Shown here: positions 26,331-35,935 of the stretch, piece by piece
How the letters are laid out: each line of letters opens with the position of its first letter
Numbering within the stretch: the first letter of the stretch is position 1
NCBI RefSeq assembly: GCF_945859705.1
Contig: NC_079136.1
Coordinates: 120,903,028-120,967,027, forward strand
Origin: Episyrphus balteatus
Lineage: Eukaryota; Arthropoda; Insecta; Diptera; Syrphidae
Length of the DNA: 64,000 bases
Direction: 5' to 3'
Position numbers and translations under genes: made by a program
The notes under the pieces: generated by a model
Database searches by the model: none
Told to the model about the DNA's origin: nothing
What the model saw: only the letters and a program-made list of their open reading frames with translations

Positions 26331-26430
26331 TTTGCAAAAAAAAAGAATATTTTTTTTTTATTTTTTACCTATGCCAAAAATAATTTGAAATAAAAAAAAA
26401 ACCTTATAATAACAAAAATTTCTTCTTTTA

Positions 26431-26437
26431 ATTTCAG
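26431..26437 (+). promoter_or_regulatory. Splice acceptor of the GABA-B-R1 exon
   Basis: TTCTTCTTTTAATTTCAG is a good polypyrimidine tract and AG. The ATG follows three bases later, so the start codon lies at the very edge of the exon. Confidence 0.85.
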
Positions 26438-26692
26438 GATATGACATGTGGTGGTGTTGTGACATTTTGGATATTCTTACTATTTTCATTAATTTTATTA
26501 AATGTTAATCTCACAAATGGCGGCCGGCCAGATGAGCTACATATTGGTGGAATATTTCCGATAGCCGGCAAAGGAGGATGGCAGGGCGGGCAGGCGTGTA
26601 TGCCAGCTGCAAAGCTGGCATTGGATGATGTTAATAAAGAAAAGAATCTACTTCCCGGGTTTAAGTTGATTCTACATAGTAATGATAGTGAG
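26438..26692 (+). CDS. GABA-B-R1: GABA-B receptor subunit 1, first coding exon
   Basis: This exon encodes the N-terminus of a class C G-protein-coupled receptor, the inhibitory metabotropic GABA-B receptor subunit 1, which binds GABA at the cell surface. The ATG at 26441 starts an 84-residue open frame. Residues about 5-25 are hydrophobic (FWIFLLFSLILL), a signal peptide with likely cleavage near TNGG. From residue about 33 the sequence ELHIGGIFPIAGKGGWQGG, then QACMPAAKLALDDVN and PGFKLILHSNDSE, is the highly conserved start of lobe 1 of the venus-flytrap domain in insect GABA-B-R1. An acceptor (pyrimidine-rich tract, TTTCAG) ends at 26437, three bases before the ATG. A strong donor GTAAGT follows at 26693 in phase 0. 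The 5' UTR must therefore include an upstream exon, and the rest of the receptor lies in exons not recognised in this window. Confidence 0.93.
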
Positions 26693-26698
26693 GTAAGT
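26693..26698 (+). promoter_or_regulatory. Splice donor of the GABA-B-R1 exon
   Basis: GAG|GTAAGT is a consensus donor placed after a complete codon (phase 0). The frame continues for only a few residues past it before a stop, as expected for intron. Confidence 0.9.
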
Positions 26699-26789
26699 TT
26701 TTCTTTTTTTCACTAAACAAAAATTAAATACACATAATTTCAAAAGGTTAAAAAAAAAAAAAACTCTTAACTGTCAAAGTTAAATTTTT

Positions 26790-27772
26790 TACTTGCTCAA
26801 TAGGGCAAGTATTGGTTTCGTGTAAAAAAAAAAATTCGAGGTTTTAATCAAAACTAACATTACGATGATGGAGAAGTCCGAAAAAGTGGTTTTCGTCATG
26901 ACGTCCGTCGGTCTGTGCGTCGGTGCGTCGGTGCGTCGGTGCGTCGGTGCGTCGGTGCGTCGGTGCGTCGTCACAAAAAGCTGTACATGAAGCTGTAGCC
27001 TAAACGGGTTGAGGGATTTTCTTGAAATTTGGTACAGATGATTTTTTTGTAATTTCCAAGGTTGGTTTTTTTTTGTTTTTTAATATCTCGCTTTAAACGT
27101 ATACCTCCCATACAAAGTTTTGGAGTTATTGCAACTTTCTCGAAAACGGCTCTAACGATTTTGATTAAATTTAACATACGTAATGCTGTTTGCAGTTCTA
27201 ACATAACTGCGTTTTTATTTTTTCTCAAAAAATGCGGATAGTGAAAATATGACATTAACTCTTTTTTAAATCGCGGATGTCGGCTCTTCCCGTACATCTT
27301 AATGGAGTTATTGCAATTTTCTCGTAAATGACTCTAACGATTTCGATTAAATTTTACACAAGTAATGTTATACGTAAATCTAACGTAACTGCATTTTTAG
27401 TTTTTCTCAAAAAATACGGATAATGGAAATATGACTTTACATTTTTTTTAATCTTTGATGTCGGCTCTTCCCGTACACCGTTAATGAGTTATTACAATTT
27501 TCTACACTAAATTTGATATACATAATGCTTTAAGTGATTTTAATATATGTAGCTAATTGCGTTTTTTGTTTTTGTCAAAAAAACACGAGTAACAAAAATA
27601 TGGCGTAAGAAAAACTAAAAAAAAATAATTTCGTATTTTTTCATTTCTTATGAAATTCGTTAAAAAAATCAAATTTTAACTAATTCAATATATTTTTTTT
27701 TAAATCTTTGACATAAAAGCTACTTTTATCATAAGAGTAAGTACGTGCGGCCCCAGTCGTGCATTTTATTTA
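26790..27772 (+). repeat. Rep-A interspersed repeat, copy A5
   Basis: Starts ACTTGCTCAATAGGGCAAGT about 100 bp after the GABA-B-R1 donor. It contains an expanded 8-bp array (GTGCGTCG)n at 26901-26971. It then has three successive diverged versions of a block with CTCGAAAACGGCTCTAACGA and GATGTCGGCTCTTCCCGTAC (near 27140, 27320 and 27480). It ends GAGTAAGTACGTGCGGCCCC...CGTGCATTTTATTT. It is longer than A3 and A4 because of the internal block repetition. Confidence 0.8.
26901..26971. repeat. 8-bp microsatellite inside Rep-A copy A5
   Basis: About eight head-to-tail copies of GTGCGTCG. It sits at the same place in the repeat as the short GTCYGTGC stretch of A3 and A4. Confidence 0.9.
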
Positions 27773-28301
27773 ATAAATTATAGTGTCAAATAATAAAACT
27801 TAATTGCTGTAAACATGAATATTCTAAATAAAAAAAGAAAACAAATTAAGCTCAAATGTCAAGGACAAGTATGCCCTCACTTTTCTAAAATTGCTTCAAA
27901 TATCCTTTTTGGCACCTATAGGTAAATATTTTTCTCATTATTTGAAATAAAAAGAACAATTTCCCATAGGCCAAGGAAAATGATGGTGAAAGAACATTAT
28001 TTTTAAGTTATGTCACTTCCTTTCAAAATTATAGACTGATTGTTGCAAAGCCTTAACATCACTTTCAAGTGAGAGGTTGGGGCTCAAATCAATGTTTGTC
28101 CCATTGAGTACCTAATTTCCCTCAAATTTTTTTTTTTTTTTATTTTCAAATGACTTTCCACTTCGTTGAGACTTTGGTGTCTTGATGTCCTTGAAACAGT
28201 GTTTTTTTTTTACCTCACTCACTTTTTTTTGGTTATACCAAAAAGCAAGAGGCAATTTGGTTGGGTTCCTTAATTAAAGCACGAAATTTTCCTATATACG
28301 T
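27773..28301. other. Noncoding stretch between Rep-A and the LOA element
   Basis: No repeat or exon recognised. AT-rich with poly-T tracts near 28126 and 28203. Confidence 0.5.
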
Positions 28302-28313
28302 TAGGTACCTACT
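28302..28313. repeat. Target-site duplication, left copy
   Basis: TAGGTACCTACT. The identical 12-mer lies at 32293-32304, directly after the CCTAA tail. The bases outside (T/C before, C/T after) differ, so the duplication is exactly 12 bp. Confidence 0.9.
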
Positions 28314-28315
28314 CT

Positions 28316-28621
28316 TCCATTCCAGATCAGCGGTCATCTTCGAAAGTTCCCGAAGAGGGAACAAAACAAACCCCAGTGTCAGTAAATGACACGAACCAAA
28401 ACCCAGCGTCCGAAAAGGACGCGAAAACAATATCTTCCGTATTGGAAGATGATGAGATGGCTGGAAGTTTGTCCGACATGGACACAGTCAGCGTTGCGCA
28501 GGAGGATCTTCTTTCTGAGGATGAGCTATTAAACTCTACCTCAGAAACGGAAGACCTAAATGCCACAGTGGTGGAGGTTGATCGTACTGGTTGTAGCCAT
28601 GCTGCAGGTGGTACAGATTAA
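28316..28621 (+). pseudogene. ORF1 (gag-like) C-terminal remnant of the LOA element
   Basis: The frame is open from the first base of the element to the TAA at 28619-28621, about 101 codons. It lacks its start because the element is 5'-truncated. The product is acidic and Ser/Thr/Glu/Asp-rich (SSVLEDDEMAGSLSDMD, SEDELLNSTSETED). No zinc-knuckle is left, although ORF1 of this group normally carries CCHC knuckles, so those would have lain in the lost part. It overlaps the start of ORF2 by 62 bp in a different frame, which suggests ORF2 is reached by reinitiation or frameshift in the full element. Confidence 0.7.
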
Positions 28622-31600
28622 TCTCCAACACTCCATAAAGGCTTCGGCCGCCCTTCTTCTCCGACTAAGCAAGTCCGGAGAGGATATAGTCCTGATCCAG
28701 GAACCTTGGATTGTAAAATCCTTGGTGAGAGGCCTCGGGACGAAAGATTATTCTCTGCTGTATGTGACGGATAAAGGTGAGCCTAGATCCTGCATACTAG
28801 CAAAGAAAACACTAACAGTATTTTTACTCCCTAATTACAGCGATCGTGATATCACAACCGCTACACTGCAGACCTCCAAAGGAACATATTGGATTACGTC
28901 TGCTTACCTAGGCCATGATTGTGGGCCGCCTCCGGGGGAGACACTTGGGCGAATGATCGCAGCAGCAGCGAGCCAAAAAGTAGATCTCCTCATTGGCAGT
29001 GATGCTAATGCTCATCACACAGTGTGGGGGAGTACTGACGTAAATGAAAGAGGTGAGTCACTTTTTGATTTTATTCTAAGTACTAGTCTCCTTATTTGTA
29101 ATATTGGTAATGAACCTACCTTTGTTACAAAGAACCGACAAGAGGTATTGGACATTACCCTTGTATCCCAAACAATTCACCACAAGATAAAGAATTGGGC
29201 TGTATCTAATGATCACTCATTCTCAGATCATAGGTATATCCAATTTAGTCTCGAAGATGAATGCACAAAACCCACCGGTTTTCGTAATTATAGGAAAACG
29301 GATTGGGTGAAATATAGGGAAACTTTTACTACCTGCTACAATAATCAGGACAATATTTTCCCTTCTAATACAGATGATCTTGACTTAAAAGTCAACGATC
29401 TCACCAAAGCTCTAAACAATTCCATGGCTAACTCTTGTCCCCTTACCATAATAAGAGGAAAGAAAAAACCGCACTGGTGGAACAAAGAGCTAGAACCGCT
29501 CAGGAAAGACTGTAGAAAGGCTTTCAATAGGGCTAAACAAACAAGGAACCCATTAGACTGGGACCTGTATAAAGTTTCACTAAAAAGTTACAAGAAACAA
29601 CTACGGAAAAGTAAAAGATCCTCCTGGAGGAACTTCTGTAGTAAAATTGAAGATTCTTCTGAGGCATCTAGACTCAGAAAAATCCTTTCAACTAATCCAA
29701 CCATGCCGAGCTCCCTAAAAGACTCTAATGGCGATTGGACTAGCTCTTATGAGGAATCGCTAAACTTGCTACTAGACACTCATTTCCCTGGTAGCTCGAA
29801 CTCAATAAGTGACTTCGGTCACCGACCCAACCAATTTTATCAAATTAGCAAAGATCTTATTTCCAAGGATAGACTAATATGGGCAATAAATAGCTTCCAT
29901 CCATACAAATCACCTGGGCCAGATGGTATCATACCCGCTGAATTACAACACGTCTCAGATATCATACTACGAAAGTTGGAAATTATAATGATAAGCTGCA
30001 TAAGCTTCTCGTATATTCCAAAGGCCTGGAGAGAAGCAAAGGTGGTTTTTATACCAAAGGCGGGAAAATGCTCTCATGTCACTCCAAAAGATTTAAGACC
30101 TATTAGTCTATCATCCTTTCTGCTTAAAACTCTAGAAAGAATGATAGATATCCATCTAAGACAGGAAATTGAACCATGTCTGATCTCTAAGGCACAACAT
30201 GCCTACACTAAAGGGAAATCGGTGGAAACTGCTCTCCATTCTCTGGTTAGCACCATTGAATACTCTCTACACTACAAAGAGTACACTCTTGTCGCCTTTT
30301 TAGACATAGAGGGTGCTTTCAATAATGTCAGGAACTCAGCAATCATGAATGCTCTTGACAATCTCAAAATAGAAGACCCGCTTAAGAACATGATAGAAAT
30401 CATGCTTAGTAGCAGGATTATCAGTTCAGAGTTGGGAAACTTCAAAACCCGTAGAGCAGCCAACAGAGGGACCCCTCAAGGAGGGGTCTTATCGCCTCTC
30501 CTATGGAACTTAGTAGTCAACGAACTGCTGCTAGACCTAGAGGGAGAAGGTTTTAAGGTTATCGCCTACGCGGATGATGTGGCAATTGCCGTATCGGGCA
30601 AATACCCACAGACACTTGCAGAACTTCTACAAACAGCTTTAAACAAGCTAATTCACTGGGCTAGAGGATGTGGATTGGATATTAATCCCCACAAAACGGA
30701 TCTTGTCCTTTTCACGAGGAAATACAAGATTCCAGACTTCAAACTCCCTACAATTAAAGAGGTAACACTTACTCTATCCGATCAAGCTAAATACCTAGGA
30801 CTCATTTTTGATAAAAAACTGACCTGGAAGCTCAATATTGAAGAAAGAGTTAAAAAAGCCAATGTGGCACTCTTTTCATGCAAAAAAGCCATTGGTGGCA
30901 AATGGGGATTTTCTCCTAACATTGCACACTGGCTGTACACATCGGTCATAAGACCAATACTTACATATGGGATGGTAGTTTGGTGGACCGCACTGGACAA
31001 AACGATAAACTTAAACAAGCTTATCAAAGTCCAAAGGTCAGCAAGTATGTGCATAAGCGGTGCGCTGAGGTCAACCCCTTCTGACGCCCTAGACATACTT
31101 CTAAATCTCACACCCCTAGACATCTTCAGCAAACAAGTAGCAGCTAGCTCAGCTACTCGTCTAAAAGCAACCTCTCAGTGGACCAGTAATCATATTGGCC
31201 ACACAAACATTCTAAACAACTTCGGATTCCTTCCGGATCGTCTAGACTATACCACACCTCAACTGGTGTTCGATAATAATTTCCAGAACTCCATTCCCTC
31301 CAGAACTGAATGGGAGAACCTTAGTACTCTGGATAATGACTCTTTACACTTCTATACTGATGGTTCAAAAACCAATGAAGGTGTAGGAAGTGGCATATTT
31401 TCGGAAAAACTGAATCTCAGTCTCTTCTTCCGCTTACCAGACCAATGTAGCGTGTTCCAAGCAGAAATTCTGGCGATTAAGGAGGTTCTCTCTTGGCTCA
31501 GAGAAAACGTAATATCCAACACGGATATTCGGATCTTCTCGGACAGTCAAGCAGCCATTAAATCTCTTGCCTCCGTCTCTACAAACTCAATCACGGTCCT

Positions 31601-32186
31601 CGACTGTCAAACATCTCTAAGGGAGATGTCTGAGCAGTTTAACATTCACCTCGTATGGGTGCCGGGACATAGAGACATCGCAGGCAACTGCAGGGCAGAC
31701 GAACTTGCCAAACTAGGAACAATTACTCCTCTTCAACCAGAAAGGAACAATATAGGAACACCTATCGCTACATGCAAACTTATGCTAAAGCAGGACGCTT
31801 TAAAGAAAACCAACCTCAGATGGACTCAGAGTAATACTTGCCTAGCTACTAAACAAATATGGCCTTGTATAGACTTGAAACGTTCAAAGGGTTTGTTAAA
31901 TTTAAACAGAAAGCATATTAGCTGCACCATAGGTGTCCTTACAGGACACTGTCTAATAGGTAGACACGCAAAAAGAATGGGCGTGTTCTCTAACGATTTC
32001 TGCAGAAGTTGCATGGATGAAGAAGAAGAGGAAACTGTTCAACATCTTCTGTGCACCTGCCCTGCTCTCTCTAATAGAAGAAAACTCTATCTAGGAGAAT
32101 TCTTCTACGATTACACTAGTGATCTAGTGAAAACGGACGTTAAAAGTCTATCTTCATTCATAAGAAGCACCGAGTGGTTCGGCTAG
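28560..32186 (+). CDS. ORF2 polyprotein: endonuclease, reverse transcriptase, RNase H
   Basis: This 1208-residue protein nicks target DNA and copies the element RNA there. The N-terminal exonuclease/endonuclease/phosphatase-type domain shows N21 (QINLQHS), E48 (QEPW), D148 with N150 (DANAHH) and D223-H224 (SDHRY). The reverse transcriptase has KSPGPDGIIPAEL, FIPKAGK, RPISLSSFLLK, FLDIEGAFNNV, RGTPQGGVLSPLLWN and the catalytic YADD at 670-673. An RNase H domain follows with D934 (YTDGSK), E969 (QAEILAI), D995 (FSDSQAA) and D1047 (RADELAK), with WVPGHRDIAGN before it. A C-terminal Cys/His motif (CRSCM...HLLCTC) closes it. No stop or frameshift was found and all catalytic residues are present. 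The first residues (MPQWWRLIVL) precede the conserved region, so the true start could be the internal Met at residue 14. Confidence 0.92.
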   Translation: MPQWWRLIVLVVAMLQVVQINLQHSIKASAALLLRLSKSGEDIVLIQEPWIVKSLVRGLGTKDYSLLYVTDKGEPRSCILAKKTLTVFLLPNYSDRDITTATLQTSKGTYWITSAYLGHDCGPPPGETLGRMIAAAASQKVDLLIGSDANAHHTVWGSTDVNERGESLFDFILSTSLLICNIGNEPTFVTKNRQEVLDITLVSQTIHHKIKNWAVSNDHSFSDHRYIQFSLEDECTKPTGFRNYRKTDWVKYRETFTTCYNNQDNIFPSNTDDLDLKVNDLTKALNNSMANSCPLTIIRGKKKPHWWNKELEPLRKDCRKAFNRAKQTRNPLDWDLYKVSLKSYKKQLRKSKRSSWRNFCSKIEDSSEASRLRKILSTNPTMPSSLKDSNGDWTSSYEESLNLLLDTHFPGSSNSISDFGHRPNQFYQISKDLISKDRLIWAINSFHPYKSPGPDGIIPAELQHVSDIILRKLEIIMISCISFSYIPKAWREAKVVFIPKAGKCSHVTPKDLRPISLSSFLLKTLERMIDIHLRQEIEPCLISKAQHAYTKGKSVETALHSLVSTIEYSLHYKEYTLVAFLDIEGAFNNVRNSAIMNALDNLKIEDPLKNMIEIMLSSRIISSELGNFKTRRAANRGTPQGGVLSPLLWNLVVNELLLDLEGEGFKVIAYADDVAIAVSGKYPQTLAELLQTALNKLIHWARGCGLDINPHKTDLVLFTRKYKIPDFKLPTIKEVTLTLSDQAKYLGLIFDKKLTWKLNIEERVKKANVALFSCKKAIGGKWGFSPNIAHWLYTSVIRPILTYGMVVWWTALDKTINLNKLIKVQRSASMCISGALRSTPSDALDILLNLTPLDIFSKQVAASSATRLKATSQWTSNHIGHTNILNNFGFLPDRLDYTTPQLVFDNNFQNSIPSRTEWENLSTLDNDSLHFYTDGSKTNEGVGSGIFSEKLNLSLFFRLPDQCSVFQAEILAIKEVLSWLRENVISNTDIRIFSDSQAAIKSLASVSTNSITVLDCQTSLREMSEQFNIHLVWVPGHRDIAGNCRADELAKLGTITPLQPERNNIGTPIATCKLMLKQDALKKTNLRWTQSNTCLATKQIWPCIDLKRSKGLLNLNRKHISCTIGVLTGHCLIGRHAKRMGVFSNDFCRSCMDEEEEETVQHLLCTCPALSNRRKLYLGEFFYDYTSDLVKTDVKSLSSFIRSTEWFG

Positions 32187-32275
32187 TGAGTCCCAACTTG
32201 CTAGTCTTTTGTGGTATCACAATGGATCCATAAGGGTCTAAGTGTGTCGGGTAATTTGCCTGACAGCCACTACTA
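32187..32275 (+). other. 3' UTR of the LOA element
   Basis: About 90 bp between the TAG stop of ORF2 and the CCTAA tail. It contains no AATAAA signal, in line with a non-poly-A tail. Confidence 0.7.
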
Positions 32276-32293
32276 CCTAACCTAACCTAACCT
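32276..32293. repeat. CCTAA-repeat tail of the LOA element
   Basis: Three and a half copies of CCTAA end the element in place of poly-A. On the other strand this reads TTAGG, the ancestral insect telomere repeat, although flies have lost TTAGG telomeres. The last T may belong to the target duplication. Confidence 0.85.
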
Positions 32294-32304
32294 AGGTACC
32301 TACT
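32293..32304. repeat. Target-site duplication, right copy
   Basis: TAGGTACCTACT, identical to 28302-28313. Confidence 0.9.
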
Positions 32305-35300
32305 TCATAATAGAGGTACTCATTCAGAGAGGTAAATATCCTTTAAGCATAGAAAATGAAATTTTAACAAAGCTCTGAGTTGTGTAAGGTATATGTTGGG
32401 GGGGATATGGGTGGGAGAAATGGGGGTTCGGTTATAAAAAGCAATTTGAAGAAATAAAATTAAGGAGAAGAGAGTGAGATTGGGAAGGTGGATAGACTGA
32501 CTTTGACTTACTTAGTTTATTTTGTGATGGTTTCTTTATTTTTGTTGGTGTTTTTGTTGATCGTTTCTTGAAGGATGAAGGTAAAAAATAAAGAAGAGAT
32601 TAAGGAGGATTGAAAAAGAACATATTGTGTGTTGAAGAAAACATCATGTTTAATGAGTTTGTTGTACTGAACTGAAAATGTCTGTGATTGATTAATATTT
32701 TGGAAATATTGTGTATTGTTCTGTTTAAAAATTAATTAATGTAATATTTTAATATTATTTAATCGAAAAATAAAAAAAAAAAATACAAAAGAATATACAA
32801 TGAAGGTAATATTTTAATTTATTAAATTAATTAAAAAAAAAACCCAAAAATGGAAATTTGTTTTTTTACAAACTCACTTTGCATTCCTAGACAAAAAAAA
32901 AAAAAAACAACAGAAAATTCACAAACAGATTATGGTTTCTTGGAAATAATATTTCATATTGTTGTGTTATAATTGCTTTTGGATTACTTTGTAATGTATT
33001 TTTAATTGAATTTTACAATTTTGAATAAAACATTTTTTATGTTTTGTCTATGTTTTTGAATTTTGAATTATTAATTTAAATTTCAAAAAAAAAAATTATA
33101 CATGCGAGTAGGTAAGCCAGGTTTATTTTCTTAAAATTGTATAATTTTATAAATAAATTCTATAAAATGCTAAGTTTTAATATAATCCAATTTAATTAGA
33201 ATCATAATAAGACTTAAATATTTATGAAACGCCATCAAAGGGTTCACTTAATTTTTTTCGAATGCATTTTTTGTAAATTATTAAAATTATTTAGTCACAA
33301 CCATAAGCGAATGTCAACAGTTTTTTTTTGTTTGGAAAAAAATTCGGGGTCAAAATTTCTTTTTCAAAATTTTATTTTTCAAAATTTTGCTTTTCAAAAT
33401 TCTGTTTTTTCAAAACTCTGCAAAAAATTTTGAATTGCTAAAAAGGGAGCTCTTTTTAACATTTTCCAAACCCTTTTTTGATTTTTTGCTGATTTTTGTT
33501 AAATCATCGTTGTACAAAAATTGCTGCTTATTTGATTACTTACTTAATTTTTTCCAACTTTGGAAATTTTTATACATTTTTGAAAACTGCAATAACACGG
33601 CAAGTTTTCAAAATAATAAACCAAGGTCACACCATACAAATTTTTTTCGGGATGCTGTTCTGAAATAAAAGTAAGAAATTGAGTTTTTATAAAACATGAA
33701 ACTGTTAATTAATTTGCAGCAAAATGGCGTATGAAATAAAAAATATTTTGATTAATTAATTATTTCCTATTATTAGGCAATGTTTTAGTGGAAAAATTGT
33801 AAAAAACAAAAATTAATTATGAGCGGAGGAAGCAAAATACTGTTGCAAAGTCGGGATTTTTCGAAATTTCACAAAAACTGCATTAAATCAAAAACCGTAA
33901 GGAGTTGAGATGAACAAGTTACCAAATTCTGAGAGCCCTAAAGTTGGCCTATCAGCATATTTCGTTTGATCCATTACTTTTGGGACACCCTGTATATATG
34001 TATGCTGGTCAATGGTAGTGGCCTAATACAATTTGAAAAAAAAAAAAAACAATTTTTCGAAAACAATGTACTTCTGGTCCTCACTTTTTCAAAGCCAACT
34101 TTTTTTTAAATGTCTGGTGGTCCAGAAAAATAAATGAGTGGTTAAAATGGTCGTCTTTAGTGGAAATCTAATAAAAAATTATACTTTTTGAGGCCAAGTG
34201 AACACAAGTGTCAAATTGTGGAAATAGTTGTCCTTCATAGCTTTACAGAAAATTCTAACAAATACGTGGTATCAAATAATAATAGGATAATATTTGGTAA
34301 CCCATTCCAATGCCATTGATAAATTTGAAAGATTAATTAACCCATAAATAAAATTAAAAAAAAAAAAAAATAAATAATAAAATCAATTAAAATATACATA
34401 ATTTAATATTTTTCCATTCCCTAAATTAATTGAAAGGAAATGTTTACTATCCATTATCAATTAACTACAATAAATAAAAATAGATTATGTTCGAAAAAAA
34501 GCAAAACTAACAAACTCATCATTTATTTTTTTCCATTTTTTGTTTTCTTTTTAACTTTTTGAAAAACAATATCCTGTAAACAAGTTGTCTCTTCCATCAT
34601 CATCATATAGAAAAATAATGTTCTGTCTAATTCAATGTTTGAGTTTGGCAAGCAATGATGAGTTATTTGCGCTAAGTGAATTAATTGGAAAATTGATCAT
34701 TCGACAGGATATAGCCAATATACTCTATCGTATATGTATCTACTCCAATATAACAGCGGATGCACATTGGCAAACCTCAATATAACTGCTATAACGGCGC
34801 ACAGCGGGGGGTAAAGAGAAACATCCGTTTCCGTTAATTCACACCGTTTCATAGATATCAAGTATACCTTCATACATACATATAGGTGGAAGTCAGAGGA
34901 TATTAGATAAATTAATTTGCATGGTTTGTTGAATTTGACTTGTAGTTGGCATTTTAATTTGTATAGTCATTCATCCAATCTACACATTATTCACAAGGGC
35001 ACACAGTCTCGTTTCACTAATTAGAAATTTTCGCAATGAAAGAAGATTCCTGTGTCCCATTAAAATAACCCTTTTTTTTTTTGGAAGAGAACACAAAATA
35101 AAACACAAAAGGGTTACCTTTATACCTAGTTAGTATATATACGAACTCTAATTCAGAGTCAGAGCCAAAGAACAAAAATGGAAAATTACAAAGGACTTTG
35201 CAAATTTTGTGTGTTTCTAGTTGGATAAATATGATTTTAATGAGATGATATGCAAAAAGGACTTTTTGGACATCATACACAGCAGAGAGAGAGAGAGACT

Positions 35301-35935
35301 AAGTTCACCTTTTCTCTGGCGCTGGAAGTAGCCTAGGATTCATTAAAAGAAAGATTATTATTTGTAATTATAACAAAATGCCGTTGGTGACAAGGAAGGA
35401 AAGAACAAGAAGGAATCGCCTTTGACTGTTTTTTTTAACAAAAGAAAAATTATGTAGAATATTAGAAAGAACAAAGGGTTTTTCAAAAAAAAACAAAGCA
35501 ACAAGATACACAATAAATTTCTCTCTATAGTTGTTATTTTTCGAGGACAAACATTTGCTCCTTTGTAAGTTTCATATTCTTGAAGAGGAAATATCAATTT
35601 TCCCTTTTTGCAAATGGTTTCGTTGTTTTAACCAAACTTGTTCCTTGTTCCTTGTTCCTTGTTTTTTTTTTTTTTTTTTTTTTTTTGTAGACATAAAAAA
35701 AAAATAAAACTCTGACGTTTAGTTGTTTGAGCTTGTTGCTATATAAAATCCACTTTCTGTCTCAACAGGAAACACTATCATTATAGTCGGTTGTTGTTTG
35801 CTTAGCCATAGAAAAGAGCAAATTTATGAACGCTAATGTTTACAGGCTCACACACACACACAAAAAAGAGTCAAAGGTATTGTGGAGTATTTTTTAATTG
35901 ATAATTTATTTTTGATATGAAAAATTTGCTATTAA
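32305..35935. other. AT-rich noncoding stretch, no gene seen
   Basis: It holds a cluster of TTTTTCAAAATTCTG-like units (33355-33425), related to one at 38690-38740. GGGACACCCTGTATA at about 33980 is the kind of sequence often found at ends of insect repeats. A GA run lies at 35285-35299 and a long poly-T at 35661-35686. A slightly GC-richer segment at 34575-34850 carries a short frame without recognised similarity. Confidence 0.5.

Larger units (their letters stand above)
28314..32292 (+). mobile_element. LOA-clade non-LTR retrotransposon, 5'-truncated, ORF2 intact
   Basis: A 3979-bp insertion flanked by a perfect 12-bp target-site duplication. It carries the end of ORF1, a full ORF2 (endonuclease, reverse transcriptase, RNase H, Cys/His motif), a short 3' UTR and a tail of CCTAA repeats in place of poly-A. 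An RNase H domain after the RT, with the forms QEPW, LDIEGAFNN and RGTPQGGVLSPLLWNLVVNE, fits the LOA clade of the I group. ORF1 runs open right to the left boundary with no start, so the copy was truncated at its 5' end on insertion. Composition is clearly more GC-rich than the surroundings. The open ORF2 and perfect duplication point to a young insertion. Confidence 0.93.

Noticed and set aside
28376..28621. A separate small acidic protein starting at GTG 28376
   Set aside because: The frame is open from the left edge of the LOA element, so it is the truncated end of ORF1 and not an independent gene.
32276..32293. A true telomere or interstitial telomere repeat
   Set aside because: The CCTAA run is short and sits exactly between the LOA 3' UTR and its target duplication, so it is the element's tail.
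34575..34785. 66-codon frame in a GC-richer patch
   Set aside because: No recognised domain, no splice context of note, and length within chance for this composition.
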